From positions 1 through 64,000 of the forward strand of contig CAZBII010000001.1 in the NCBI GenBank assembly GCA_964491665.1: a DNA stretch of 64,000 nt, written 5' to 3'. The notes beneath the pieces were generated by a model. It searched no databases and was not told the DNA's origin. It was given only the letters and a program-made list of their open reading frames with translations. Shown here one piece after another: positions 53,655 to 62,634 of the stretch. Each line of letters opens with the position of its first letter. The stretch's first letter is position 1. The DNA is from Ch67 sp964491665. Its GTDB lineage: Bacteria; Pseudomonadota; Gammaproteobacteria; Pseudomonadales; Ketobacteraceae. A program made the translations under genes and the position numbers.

Positions 53655-54989
53655 TCAACCCTCCATCTCGATGCGCGTCAGATTGTCCCGCAGGATCGGG
53701 CCGTATTCGTACTTGCCGGGGCAGACATAGGTGCACAGCGCCAGATCTTCCTCGTCCAGCTCCAGACAACCCAGCTGCTGCGCGGATTCGGTATCGCCCA
53801 CGATCAGGGCCCGCAGCAATTGCGTCGGCAGGATATCCAGCGGCATGATTTTCTCGTAGGCGCCCACCGGCACCATCGCGCGCTGGCTGCCGTTGGTGGT
53901 GGAGGTAAACGGGAACAGCTTGCCCGGCGTCAGTTTCGACAGGAAGGTGTTCATCACGGAATGTTTGTTGGCGCCGGGCATGACGTACTCCAGCAGCTTG
54001 CGCTCGCGGCCTTCACGGATCACCGTCACCTGCAGATGGTAGCGTCCCAGAAACGCAAACGGACCGTAGGCCGTGTCACCAGACAGCACCGAGCCGGAAA
54101 TGACCCGGTTCTCACCGGACTCCAGCTGGCCTGCCACCAGTTCATCAGTGCTGGCCCCCAGAATCGTACGAATCAGGCGCGGATTGCGCACCTGCGGACC
54201 CGCCAGTGCAATCACCCGCTGGTTGCACAGCTTGCCCGTGGTGAACAGCTTGCCGATGGCGATCACATCCTGATAGTTGATGTGCCATACCGTCTTCTTC
54301 AGGCTGACCGGGTCCAGAAAATGAATATGGGTACCGGGCAGACCGGCTGGATGAGGCCCCGCAAATTCCTCTTCCTGCGCAATACCGTTGCCACCGATGC
54401 GCGCACCGGCCGCCTTGCACAGAAAAACCTTTTTGCTGAGATTCGACAACACGTCCAGACCGTGTTGGAACGCAATGGCTTCGTCCTTGATCACCACGGC
54501 AGGGTCGGCTGCCAGAGGATTGGTATCGATGGCGGTGACAAAAATGGAATGGGGTTCGGTGCCGGGGATGGGAATGCGACTGTAGGGACGGGTGCGGAAT
54601 GCAGTCCAGAGTCCCGAGGCCAGCAGATTGGCTTCTACCCGCAGTTGGCCGATATGGCTCAGTTCGGTGGGCGAATAGGCAGAGAAATTCTCCTCCGTAT
54701 CACCTTCCACATCGATCACCACCGACTGCAACACCCGCTTGTGGCCACGGTGAATGGCGGAAACCGTACCGGCTGCCGGCGCGGTGAACTTCACCCCTTC
54801 GGCACGCTTGTCCGTAAACAGCGTTTGCCCTTTGCGGACCCTGTCCCCCACCTTCACCTGCATGGTGGGTTTCACGCCTACGTAATCGTTGCCCAGCACG
54901 GCCACCGTCCGGATTGCAGGGCCATCTTCAATGACCTGCTTGGGCGCGCCGCTGATAGGGAGATTCAGACCTCGCTTGATCTTTCTCAT
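53655..54989 (-). CDS. nqrA: Na+-translocating NADH:quinone reductase subunit A
   Basis: A 444-residue cytoplasmic subunit involved in ubiquinone binding. IKRGLNLPISGAPKQVIEDG at the N-terminus, VLGNDYVGVKPTMQVKVGDRV (biotin/lipoyl-like fold), and the C-terminal VCPGKYEYGPILRDNL are typical. AGGGG precedes the ATG. It heads the seven- or eight-gene nqr operon; a perfect TATAAT lies about 80 bases upstream. Confidence 0.97.
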   Translation of the reverse strand: MRKIKRGLNLPISGAPKQVIEDGPAIRTVAVLGNDYVGVKPTMQVKVGDRVRKGQTLFTDKRAEGVKFTAPAAGTVSAIHRGHKRVLQSVVIDVEGDTEENFSAYSPTELSHIGQLRVEANLLASGLWTAFRTRPYSRIPIPGTEPHSIFVTAIDTNPLAADPAVVIKDEAIAFQHGLDVLSNLSKKVFLCKAAGARIGGNGIAQEEEFAGPHPAGLPGTHIHFLDPVSLKKTVWHINYQDVIAIGKLFTTGKLCNQRVIALAGPQVRNPRLIRTILGASTDELVAGQLESGENRVISGSVLSGDTAYGPFAFLGRYHLQVTVIREGRERKLLEYVMPGANKHSVMNTFLSKLTPGKLFPFTSTTNGSQRAMVPVGAYEKIMPLDILPTQLLRALIVGDTESAQQLGCLELDEEDLALCTYVCPGKYEYGPILRDNLTRIEMEG

Positions 54990-55068
54990 GACCCCTGACC
55001 ATCTTTGATTTTGTTGAGATTGGCTGAAAAAGGCATGGCCGGTGGCTCAAACCCTACATTTTATCCGG

Positions 55069-55074
55069 ATTATA
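55069..55074 (-). promoter_or_regulatory. Candidate -10 box of the nqr operon promoter
   Basis: A perfect TATAAT on the minus strand lies about 80 bases before the nqrA ATG. A -35 element at 17 bases is poor (TATTCA), so an activator may be needed. The remaining bases of 54990-55170 show no gene. Confidence 0.45.
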
Positions 55075-55170
55075 GAGAGGAAAATCCGGCTTGAATAGTT
55101 TGGAAACCACATGAAATTCCACGCATTTTTCGATGCTCTCACATGACGCGCCACATGGCAAACGCGCAAT

Positions 55171-55200
55171 AAAAAAGGGCAGCTTGCGCTGCCCTTCTTC
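55171..55200 (-). terminator. Terminator of the GAPDH gene
   Basis: GGGCAGC (55177-55183) pairs with GCTGCCC (55188-55194) around a tetraloop. On the minus strand it is followed by six U, 28 bases past the gap stop codon. Confidence 0.92.
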
Positions 55201-55221
55201 ATCAAACCGCACCGGTCTGCC

Positions 55222-56667
55222 TCACTTCGGGAACACAGGGTAGTTAACCCCGGCCATTTTCTGCAGCATGCGCACCACCTGGCAGCTGTAGCCGAACTCG
55301 TTGTCGTACCAGATATAGAGTACGCAGCGATTGCCATTCACGATGGTGGACTCCGCATCGACGATGCTGGCATAACGGGAACCCACAAAGTCAGTGGACA
55401 CCACTTCCGGCGAGTTCACGTAGTCGATCTGTTTGCGCAGAGGGCCGTCGAGGGACGCGGTCCGCAGCGCATCATTCAGTTCGTCGCGGGTGATTTCCTT
55501 GTCCAGCCCCAGATTCAGGATCGCCATGGACACGTTCGGCGTGGGGACACGGATTGCATTGCCGGTCAGCTTGCCCTTCAGTTCCGGCAGCGCTTTCGCC
55601 ACGGCCTTGGCCGCACCGGTTTCAGTGATAACCATGTTCAGCGCCGCGCTGCGGCCACGACGGTTGCCCTTGTGGTAGTTGTCGATCAGATTCTGGTCGT
55701 TGGTGTAGGAGTGAACAGTTTCGACGTGACCGTACTGGATGCCGTACAGATCCTGCACCACTTTCAGCACCGGCACGATGGCGTTGGTGGTGCAGCTGGC
55801 GGCAGACAGGATGCGGTCGTCATTGGACATTTCGTTGTCGTTCACGCCCATAACGATGTTTTTCAGCTCGCCCTTGCCGGGTGCTGTCAGAACCACCTGG
55901 CTCACGCCCGGACACTTCAGGTGCTTGCTCAGGCCAGCTTCATCGCGCCACTTGCCGGTGTTGTCCACCACAATGGCGTCCTTGATGCCGTACTGGGTGT
56001 AATCCACGCTGTCCGGCGCGTCGGAATAGATGACCTTGATGTAGTTGCCGTTGGCAATCAGGGCCTGGTTCTCTTCATCGATGCTGATGGTGCCGCGGAA
56101 GGAACCGTGAACAGAATCGCGGCGCAGCAGGCTGGCACGCTTGGCCAGATCGTTCTCGGCGCCACCATTGCGAACCACAATGGCCCGCAGACGCAGTGCA
56201 TCACCACCGCCGGCTTTCTCGATCAGGATGCGGGCAACCAGACGGCCGATACGGCCAAAGCCGTACAGCACCACATCGCGGCCCTTGAAGGCAGGCGACA
56301 GGGTCGGGTCCAGCGCATCGGCCACTTCGCGACGCACGAACTCTTCCACACTGAGATTGCCACCTTCATTCTTGTACTTGGTGGCCAGTTTGCCAATGTC
56401 GATACGGGAGGGACCCAGGTTCAGCTTGGTCAGGGCCTGCAGCACGGGGAAGCTTTCCGATACGTCCAACGCCTGGCCCTGCAGCTGGCGCACATAGCGG
56501 TGGGCCTTGATGATGTCGATGACGGAACGGTTGATGATGGGACGACCATATACAGAAGTCACCACGTTATGCTCGCGATACAGCTTGCCGATCATGGGAA
56601 TCATGGATTCGGCCAGGGCTTCACGGTTAACCCAGGATTGCAAGTGCTCTTTGGACTGGTCTGTCAC
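55222..56667 (-). CDS. gap: Glyceraldehyde-3-phosphate dehydrogenase, long form
   Basis: A 481-residue GAPDH. The Rossmann motif GFGRIGR comes only at 136-142, so the protein has an N-terminal extension of about 130 helical residues absent from the standard 330-residue enzyme. The catalytic Cys is in SAASCTTNAIVPVL and YDNEFGYSCQVVRM is C-terminal. This long class matches PA3001 of P. aeruginosa by memory. Whether it works in glycolysis or gluconeogenesis is not shown here. GTG start with AAGGTG 8 bases upstream. A 94-base leader contains a 9-bp direct repeat. Confidence 0.93.
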   Translation of the reverse strand: MTDQSKEHLQSWVNREALAESMIPMIGKLYREHNVVTSVYGRPIINRSVIDIIKAHRYVRQLQGQALDVSESFPVLQALTKLNLGPSRIDIGKLATKYKNEGGNLSVEEFVRREVADALDPTLSPAFKGRDVVLYGFGRIGRLVARILIEKAGGGDALRLRAIVVRNGGAENDLAKRASLLRRDSVHGSFRGTISIDEENQALIANGNYIKVIYSDAPDSVDYTQYGIKDAIVVDNTGKWRDEAGLSKHLKCPGVSQVVLTAPGKGELKNIVMGVNDNEMSNDDRILSAASCTTNAIVPVLKVVQDLYGIQYGHVETVHSYTNDQNLIDNYHKGNRRGRSAALNMVITETGAAKAVAKALPELKGKLTGNAIRVPTPNVSMAILNLGLDKEITRDELNDALRTASLDGPLRKQIDYVNSPEVVSTDFVGSRYASIVDAESTIVNGNRCVLYIWYDNEFGYSCQVVRMLQKMAGVNYPVFPK

Positions 56668-56680
56668 GGGACGTCACCTT

Positions 56681-56698
56681 CGTAGATTGCGTAGATTG
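56681..56698. repeat. 9-bp tandem duplication in the gap leader
   Basis: CGTAGATTG occurs twice without a gap (56681-56689 and 56690-56698), 14 bases upstream of the gap GTG, between the predicted promoter and the ribosome site. Confidence 0.7.
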
Positions 56699-56767
56699 TG
56701 GCTTGGCTTGCCCACCCGGCGGCATGTGCACCGAAACGACTCAGGACACCGGGTTTACGGGGCGCAT

Positions 56768-56796
56768 ATTATCTTTTCATTGCTGTCATTTATCAA
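56768..56796 (-). promoter_or_regulatory. Sigma70-type promoter of the GAPDH gene
   Basis: On the minus strand TTGATA (56796-56791), a 17-base spacer and GATAAT (56773-56768) match consensus at five of six positions in each box. Predicted start is near 56761. Confidence 0.65.
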
Positions 56797-56960
56797 TCAG
56801 GGCGCCGCCGGCCCGAGCCGCAAAAAGCCTGCCCTGGCGCAATACAGGCGGGCATAAATCCCTGATAAGGCTGCCTAATAATGACTTGGCGATAGGGCTG
56901 GCGTATTCTACCTTCCAAACAATTAAAGACCTTTCCTTATTCAGGGATAGCCGCCCCGGC

Positions 56961-57587
56961 ATGAAGACACGCGACCGCATTCTGGTAACCAGCCTTGAGC
57001 TGTTCAATCTGTGTGGTGAACCCAATGTCACCACCATTGATATCGCCAATGAGATGGAAATCAGTCCGGGCAACCTGTACTACCACTTCCGCAACAAGGA
57101 CGAAATCATCACCGAACTGTTCCAGCAGTTCGAAACCAGCATGCACGAAGTGCTGCAGTCTCCCCAGGAAGAAGGCCTGGAGATGCTGGACTACTGGATG
57201 TACATCCACCTGATTTTCGAACGGATTTTCGAGTTCCGGTTCCTGTACCGGGATCTGGCCACCATTCTGGAACGCAACGAGAAGCTGCAGAAACGCTTCA
57301 ACCGCATCCTGGACAAGAAGGCCGGCAACTGCCGCCTGATCATGACCAGCATGCGCGACAGCGGCATCATCAGCATCAGCGACAAGCAGATCGACGCGCT
57401 GGCCACCAACGTGGTGATTACCGGCACCTACTGGCTGAATTACCAGCAGGTGCGCAATCTGGGGGACAATCCGGAACTGGAGGATCTGGGGAAAGGGGTT
57501 TATCAGGTGATGTCGCTGATCATGCCGTACCTGTCGCCGGAAGGTCAGGAAACGCTGGAGGCAGTGGCGGCCACCTATCTGGAGTGA
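56961..57587 (+). CDS. TetR/AcrR family transcriptional regulator
   Basis: A 208-residue regulator: TRDRILVTSLELFNLCGEPN, VTTIDIANEMEISPGNLYYHFRNKDEIITEL is the helix-turn-helix (about 22-52). The C-terminal domain is long and helical with no assignable ligand. The start at 56961 has AGGGATAG about 10 bases upstream; the frame extends to 56703 but crosses the promoter region. It is divergent from gap, and its last 13 bases overlap the end of the convergent M48-like gene. Confidence 0.87.
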   Translation: MKTRDRILVTSLELFNLCGEPNVTTIDIANEMEISPGNLYYHFRNKDEIITELFQQFETSMHEVLQSPQEEGLEMLDYWMYIHLIFERIFEFRFLYRDLATILERNEKLQKRFNRILDKKAGNCRLIMTSMRDSGIISISDKQIDALATNVVITGTYWLNYQQVRNLGDNPELEDLGKGVYQVMSLIMPYLSPEGQETLEAVAATYLE

Positions 57588-59788
57588 ACCAGGCGCAGTC
57601 CGGGAACAGGCGTCAGGTCGTAGAGCGCTTCGGTGCGGGTCACCAGCAGGCTGAGCCGGTCCTGCAGCTGCTCGTTCAGGCTTTCGATGTACTGCATCAC
57701 CGACGTGGAGACACGATAGCAGGCCTCCGGACAGGATTCCGCTGAATCCAGATCACTGACCTCCACCCGGATCACTTCGCCGATTGACTGCGGCTGCAGA
57801 TTGCCCACCGCCGGATTCAATCCTTCCATTGCATGAATGACGTAGACCATCATCGGATGCGGCACGTTGTCCACCTGTTTCAGCACACTGGCCAGTTCCA
57901 GCAGCACATAGCGCTGGTAACGCTCCGCCAGCTCGTCCTGGCGCGGACCGGTTTCGTCAGTGTTCTCGGTCGAGCCATGCACCATCAGCTGGCCGAGAAT
58001 ACGGGTGTAGGTGCGCAGCCGCTGCACGGATTCCTGCGCCTTGTTCAGGAACGTCAGCGCATCGGTCAGACGCAGCACATGGGAGCGCATTTCCTCGCCG
58101 GTCAGCGCCAGCTGCTCGCGAATCTCGGGGCGCTCCACTGCGAGCGACAGCGCAATGCCAATGCGACGGGCAATCAGCGCTTCATACTGCACCAGCTCCG
58201 CTTTCACTTCGCTCTGTTCCTTGATCAGTCCCAGCCACTGGGTTTCGATGTCGCGCACCTGCTCTTCATCGGCCGCCAGCGTTTCCTGGATCACCTTGCG
58301 GATGTGCAGCAGATTCTTGCGATAGCCATACTGGCGCCAGGTGTCGGCCAGATGATGAATCACCGCGGAATCATGCCGCAGCTTTTCGATCAGTTCAGCC
58401 AGATCGCGACAACGGTCGGCCACACTGCGGGCGGAGCAGGCGTCGAAATCATCGATACGCAGGATGCGGCCACTGCGTTCCAGACCGCCAAACACGTCGC
58501 TGCGACTGGCCCGCTCGCGCTCGCCCGGTGCCAGCACGGTAACGCGCTGGGTCGCTGCCAGCTCCGGCTCGCGAATGCCCAGCGAATGATAGTGATCGAT
58601 GGAAACACTGCGTGCGATCTGGTCGGCATCCCGCAACAGCGACACAGCCGAACCCAGCAGATAGCAGGCGCCTTCATCCTGGTAATGTTCAACGTTGACG
58701 ATGCGGCCCAGATCGACGATGCGGCTGCGGGTCAGCGGTGTCACCAGTTCTTCCATTTCCTGAATCAGGCGCGGACGCAGCGACAGCTGCAGCGTGTCGG
58801 CATGATTCACGACGAGATAGGGAAAATTGTCGGAGAGCTTGCTGTTGCGCCAGCTCTTCAGCAGCTCGCGATTGGCCTGCTGCTGGCCATAGTGCAGCGA
58901 ACGCAGACGAAACTGGGTGGAGCGGAATTCGGTGGAGCCGGCAATGCGCGACGAGAACTGGTCGCCCACCATGTCGACACTGCGATTCACCACAAAAGTG
59001 AACGCGGAAATCAGGCGATACAGCAGATAGAATGTTCCCTGCACCAGAAAATCGAACGGCTGCAGGGCATAGGTCAAACACTGGCGGGATCGGTTGCTGC
59101 CATCCAATGACTGGAATTCTTCACGGATCGACATGGAAGAACGGGTGATGCCGGACTGCGCGAACAGCCAGCGGTCAATGGCACACAGCAGCGGATAGCC
59201 AAACTGGCGCGCATCGGCGGTATAACCGGCATAGGCATGCGCAATGACACCGGACAGCTGGCGCGCACTCAGGCCATACAACAGCGGCAGACCAATCACG
59301 ATTTCCGGCCCATTCCCCAGCAGGATGTCCTTGACCGAGCCGGGACGCAGGATCAGACCCACTTCAGCATCCAGACGGATGGCGCGCGGCGCCGGTACGC
59401 GCAACAGTTTCGCAACGTGATTGACGAAGGCATGCAGTTCCGGTTGTGACTGCGGCGGAACCGAAAAGAAATCCTTGCTGTTCTGACGGATGCGCACCAG
59501 ACGGCGCACGACCGCCACCAGAAAACCCAGCAGGAAAAGATCGCCCAGCAGCAACGCCGCCAGCCACAACGGATGCCGCGTGACATCCTGCTGCAGATAG
59601 CCGAACGTGGACTGCATCCACACCACACAGGACAGCGCAAACAGACCGACGAATGTCAGCGGCACCAGCACCGCCACCAGCGTGGCCAGCGCCATTCTGA
59701 TGCGATCACCCAGCGACGATTTCGGCGCACGGATTTCAGCACGGAATCCGTTGCGAATGTCTTCCTGGCTGTATGCTTCGCCTAACAT
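57575..59788 (-). CDS. Large membrane protein resembling an inactive M48 metallopeptidase
   Basis: Two membrane helices (about 30-57 and 70-94) precede a region like M48 proteases. LGNGPEIVIGLPLLYGLSARQLSGVIA is followed by HAYAG (His184), where active relatives have HExxH; the Glu and second His are missing. A later DMVGDQFSSRIAGS stands where the third-ligand ExxxD helix should be. The last 350 residues are mainly helical with coiled coil. It is therefore probably a pseudo-enzyme with a structural or regulatory role. The 737-residue start (MLGEAYS, 59788) has AGGGCG upstream; ATGs at 59872 and 59989 are alternatives. The 276 bases to the methyltransferase hold nothing else I can support. 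Confidence 0.6.
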   Translation of the reverse strand: MLGEAYSQEDIRNGFRAEIRAPKSSLGDRIRMALATLVAVLVPLTFVGLFALSCVVWMQSTFGYLQQDVTRHPLWLAALLLGDLFLLGFLVAVVRRLVRIRQNSKDFFSVPPQSQPELHAFVNHVAKLLRVPAPRAIRLDAEVGLILRPGSVKDILLGNGPEIVIGLPLLYGLSARQLSGVIAHAYAGYTADARQFGYPLLCAIDRWLFAQSGITRSSMSIREEFQSLDGSNRSRQCLTYALQPFDFLVQGTFYLLYRLISAFTFVVNRSVDMVGDQFSSRIAGSTEFRSTQFRLRSLHYGQQQANRELLKSWRNSKLSDNFPYLVVNHADTLQLSLRPRLIQEMEELVTPLTRSRIVDLGRIVNVEHYQDEGACYLLGSAVSLLRDADQIARSVSIDHYHSLGIREPELAATQRVTVLAPGERERASRSDVFGGLERSGRILRIDDFDACSARSVADRCRDLAELIEKLRHDSAVIHHLADTWRQYGYRKNLLHIRKVIQETLAADEEQVRDIETQWLGLIKEQSEVKAELVQYEALIARRIGIALSLAVERPEIREQLALTGEEMRSHVLRLTDALTFLNKAQESVQRLRTYTRILGQLMVHGSTENTDETGPRQDELAERYQRYVLLELASVLKQVDNVPHPMMVYVIHAMEGLNPAVGNLQPQSIGEVIRVEVSDLDSAESCPEACYRVSTSVMQYIESLNEQLQDRLSLLVTRTEALYDLTPVPGLRLVHSR

Positions 59789-60064
59789 GCGGTCGCGCCC
59801 TGCCGGTTCGCGGATTCCAGAGTGGAGCAACCCTGCGGCACCGTTAAAATTACGCGATGCATCCTGCAACATAGAGGTAATCTTCACCCTGCGCCTGCTC
59901 GTAAGTTCCCGGCTGGTCCGGCAAAAAATGGATTGGTCAAAATGACGGGTTATTCCGAAAGCAAAAGAAATATAGCAAAGGGCTTCCACTTAATAAGTGG
60001 GCATCCGTGGGGGATTATGTGTAGTTTTGTTTTGCTTTGTAACGACTGGAATTGCAAGGATTTT

Positions 60065-60736
60065 TCATTTGTGGACCGTGGCAAAAACCTGCACGCGATC
60101 GAAGTTTTCCGACTCCAGCAAATCGGGAAATGTGCGCACCTGGAACTCAGCCACTCTCTGTAACAGCGGAAAGCGCTCATGCAGATCGCGCTGCCGGGAT
60201 TCTGCCACCAGCGCAGCACCGCCGGCCTGGATATGCTCGATGACGGCGGCAAAGCCAGCCTCTTCGTAGCAGATGTCGGCCGCCAGCAGCAGGGCATCCG
60301 GATCGGGCTGGAAGCGGGTGGCGGTACTGAAATGCAACGCTCCCGCAGGCGGTGGATTGTATTCGGCATTGATCTGGCAGACCTGCAGCGCGTCCGGATC
60401 GATGTCCACTGCCAGCACGCTGCCCGCACCCGCCAGTGCCGCCGCAATGCCCGCCACGCCGGAGCCGGCGCCGAAATCAATGACATGCCGCCCCGCCACC
60501 ACGCGGGGATGGTCCAGCACCCAGCGCGCCAGTGCCTGACCGCCACCCCAGCAGAAAGCCCAGTACGGCGGCTGCGCCATCAGGCGGTGGTAATCCGCCG
60601 CGTCCAGAGGCTGGTCGGGGTAATCATCCGCCAGCAAAAGCAGTGCGATTTCGGGCACCAGCTCAAGCCGCCGCCTCTCCACGTGCACGCCCTCGAGAAT
60701 GAAAGGCAGTTCCGGGCGGCTGTCCGCGCTGTTCAT
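60065..60736 (-). CDS. Class I SAM-dependent methyltransferase, ETF-beta lysine methyltransferase-like
   Basis: A 223-residue enzyme. PPYWAFCWGGGQALARWVL (about 56-74), the SAM motif VIDFGAGSGVAGIAAAL (about 85-101), VLAVDIDPDALQVCQINAEYN and the post-II segment LLLAADICYEE fit the METTL20/ETFBKMT group of the PrmA-like family. That group methylates lysines of ETF-beta in animals and some bacteria. The target here is inferred only from likeness. It is coupled to the patatin-like gene by a 4-base overlap. Confidence 0.75.
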   Translation of the reverse strand: MNSADSRPELPFILEGVHVERRRLELVPEIALLLLADDYPDQPLDAADYHRLMAQPPYWAFCWGGGQALARWVLDHPRVVAGRHVIDFGAGSGVAGIAAALAGAGSVLAVDIDPDALQVCQINAEYNPPPAGALHFSTATRFQPDPDALLLAADICYEEAGFAAVIEHIQAGGAALVAESRQRDLHERFPLLQRVAEFQVRTFPDLLESENFDRVQVFATVHK

Positions 60737-61806
60737 GCGGCCTGCTCCGCCACTTTCTGCTGCATAACCACCTCCATGAACTCATCGCCCAGGGCAATGG
60801 ACTCCGCCACCACCTTCTGCCAGAAGCGAATCCGTTCCGCATCGGACAGGGCGAAGAAGTCCTTGCGGTCCGGAATCTTGCCAAACGGCAGACGTGCAAC
60901 GAACTCGGGCGACGGCGACACCATGAGGGTGTTGTCCCAGGCGCTGCCGGGCTGATGGCGCCAGCGCAGGGATTTGTCGAACCAGCCGGGAATGCAGCGG
61001 GAATAGAAATGGGGATAAAACACCAGTCCGTGCGGGCGGGTGATCGCCGCGTCGAAGTGGTAATCGGCGACACCGCCGTCCCGGTACACGCCCGCCGGCG
61101 CTCCCGGAATATCGCGCACGCCCGCCAGAATCAGTGGCACGGCACCCGAGGCACGCAGGGCCAGTTCCAGGTTGGCGGGAGCAAGGGCAATGCGCCGGGT
61201 CGGCAGCGTGTCGGCAAAATCGGCGATCTGGGCAAGACGCGGGTCGGCAAACAGGGCCCGCTCGAAAAATGCCGACAGCCCCCGCCGGCTCAGCAGATTG
61301 ACCAGCGCCGACCCGGCCAGCGCGGCACCCTGCCGGAGACGCCGGTCAGACTCCAGCCAGCCCCGGGCCCGCACCGCCACCACCTGACTGCGCAGGAACG
61401 GGTGCTGCAGGATCTCGTCTGCGCCCGTGTCACCCAGGAGTTGCGACAGCACACCATCCAGCACGCGCGACACGTCCTGCGCGGTGGCGTCCTTGCTGTA
61501 GGACTGCTGCAGATAGCTTTCCAGAAACCGGTCGATAGCCCGCTGCGGGTCCCGCTGGCCCAGACAGGCAAAGCGCCAGCTGCCGATGCTTGAGGCAATG
61601 GTGGGCAGCGGCCGGGTGCGGCGCGCGAGGAATTCACTGAACAGGCGCCGGTCCAGCCCCGCCAGCACCAGCCACTTGGGTCCACCAGACGCGCCTACCA
61701 GCAGATCGATGTCATCGACGGCAAAGCCATTTTGCTGGACGTGCCGGCGCGCGGCACTGCCCAATGTCCAGGTGAGGGCCGGCTGTTTGATGTGAATGGC
61801 ATGCAT
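60733..61806 (-). CDS. Patatin-like phospholipase family protein
   Basis: A 357-residue predicted acyl hydrolase without signal peptide. The nucleophile elbow is GASGGPKW (Ser40) and the catalytic Asp is Asp243 in YRDGGVADYH, the Ser-Asp dyad of patatins. SSIGSWRFA follows the elbow. The start at 61806 (MHAIHIKQ) has GGAA 9 bases upstream; the frame extends to 61887 without support. Substrate unknown; probably a lipid or CoA ester. It is coupled with the methyltransferase downstream. Confidence 0.83.
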   Translation of the reverse strand: MHAIHIKQPALTWTLGSAARRHVQQNGFAVDDIDLLVGASGGPKWLVLAGLDRRLFSEFLARRTRPLPTIASSIGSWRFACLGQRDPQRAIDRFLESYLQQSYSKDATAQDVSRVLDGVLSQLLGDTGADEILQHPFLRSQVVAVRARGWLESDRRLRQGAALAGSALVNLLSRRGLSAFFERALFADPRLAQIADFADTLPTRRIALAPANLELALRASGAVPLILAGVRDIPGAPAGVYRDGGVADYHFDAAITRPHGLVFYPHFYSRCIPGWFDKSLRWRHQPGSAWDNTLMVSPSPEFVARLPFGKIPDRKDFFALSDAERIRFWQKVVAESIALGDEFMEVVMQQKVAEQAA

Positions 61807-61905
61807 GAACGGGTTTCCACTGCTGGCAGGGGGAGAACGGATTATGACAGGCGATAACACAACCACCGGCGGGCATTGTACCCACAACCGGTGGCGTGGA
61901 AAGAC

Positions 61906-62418
61906 TCAGGCGTTGGCTTTGTTACGGTCGCCGGAGCGCCCCGGCTGCGCTGTGCCGGCAGAATGTCCCCTGGCCGGCTGGGAACTCTGATGGTGGCAGC
62001 GCACGCTGGCCTCGAACAGCGACTTCAAAACATCGGCCCGGTTGATGATGCCCACCAGCCGGTCCTCGTCCACCACCGGCAGCACCTTCAGATGACTGTT
62101 GGTGAGCTGTTCGGCCAGCTGAGCCACTGGCAGGTCCGGCGTCACCGACTGCACCTCCCGCGTCATCACATCCGCCGCCGTCGCAGTCAGATCGCAATAA
62201 AACGCGGTGTTGAGCATTTCCTTGATGCAATCCTTCTCCGAAATAAATCCGATCACTTTCTGCTCGGCATTGACCACCGGCGCGCCGCTGATCCGGTGCT
62301 CAAGCAGCACCGACACCACATGGGCAATGTCATCGTTCAGATCGAAACTCACCAGCTTGCGACTCATGCAGTCGCTCACCAGCACCGTCTTTTCCAGCCG
62401 TTCCACCTTGTCCACCAT
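61906..62418 (-). CDS. CBS domain-pair protein
   Basis: A 170-residue protein of two CBS domains: about 17-72 (VSDCMSRKLVSFDLND, HRISGAPVVN, VIGFISEKDCIKEML) and 82-138 (ADVMTREVQSVTPDLPV, SHLKVLPVVDEDRLVGIINRADVL). CBS pairs usually bind adenine nucleotides as energy sensors. A basic low-complexity tail follows. ATG at 62418 has GGGAGG about 5 bases upstream, a better site than the upstream ATG at 62436. It stands alone, 100 bases before the patatin-like gene. Confidence 0.88.
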   Translation of the reverse strand: MVDKVERLEKTVLVSDCMSRKLVSFDLNDDIAHVVSVLLEHRISGAPVVNAEQKVIGFISEKDCIKEMLNTAFYCDLTATAADVMTREVQSVTPDLPVAQLAEQLTNSHLKVLPVVDEDRLVGIINRADVLKSLFEASVRCHHQSSQPARGHSAGTAQPGRSGDRNKANA

Positions 62419-62634
62419 AATGCCTCCCTGTTGCATGCCGGTGTGAGGGACGTTCGTTGACGGGACTGACAGCTCCGCTTCCAGCTACGATGGCACAGGC
62501 GCCACGCCGGCTCAACTGCCCGCCACAAACTGCTATTCTGAATTCAATATCCGGTTGAAAGCCATAATTCATCCGGCTTAATCTACTGGCCTGTTTTTCA
62601 GTGACTTACCGGGCTATAACTGCAGGGGAATACC

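Noticed and set aside
53559..54998. A 479-codon plus-strand frame.
   Set aside because: It is the shadow of nqrA.
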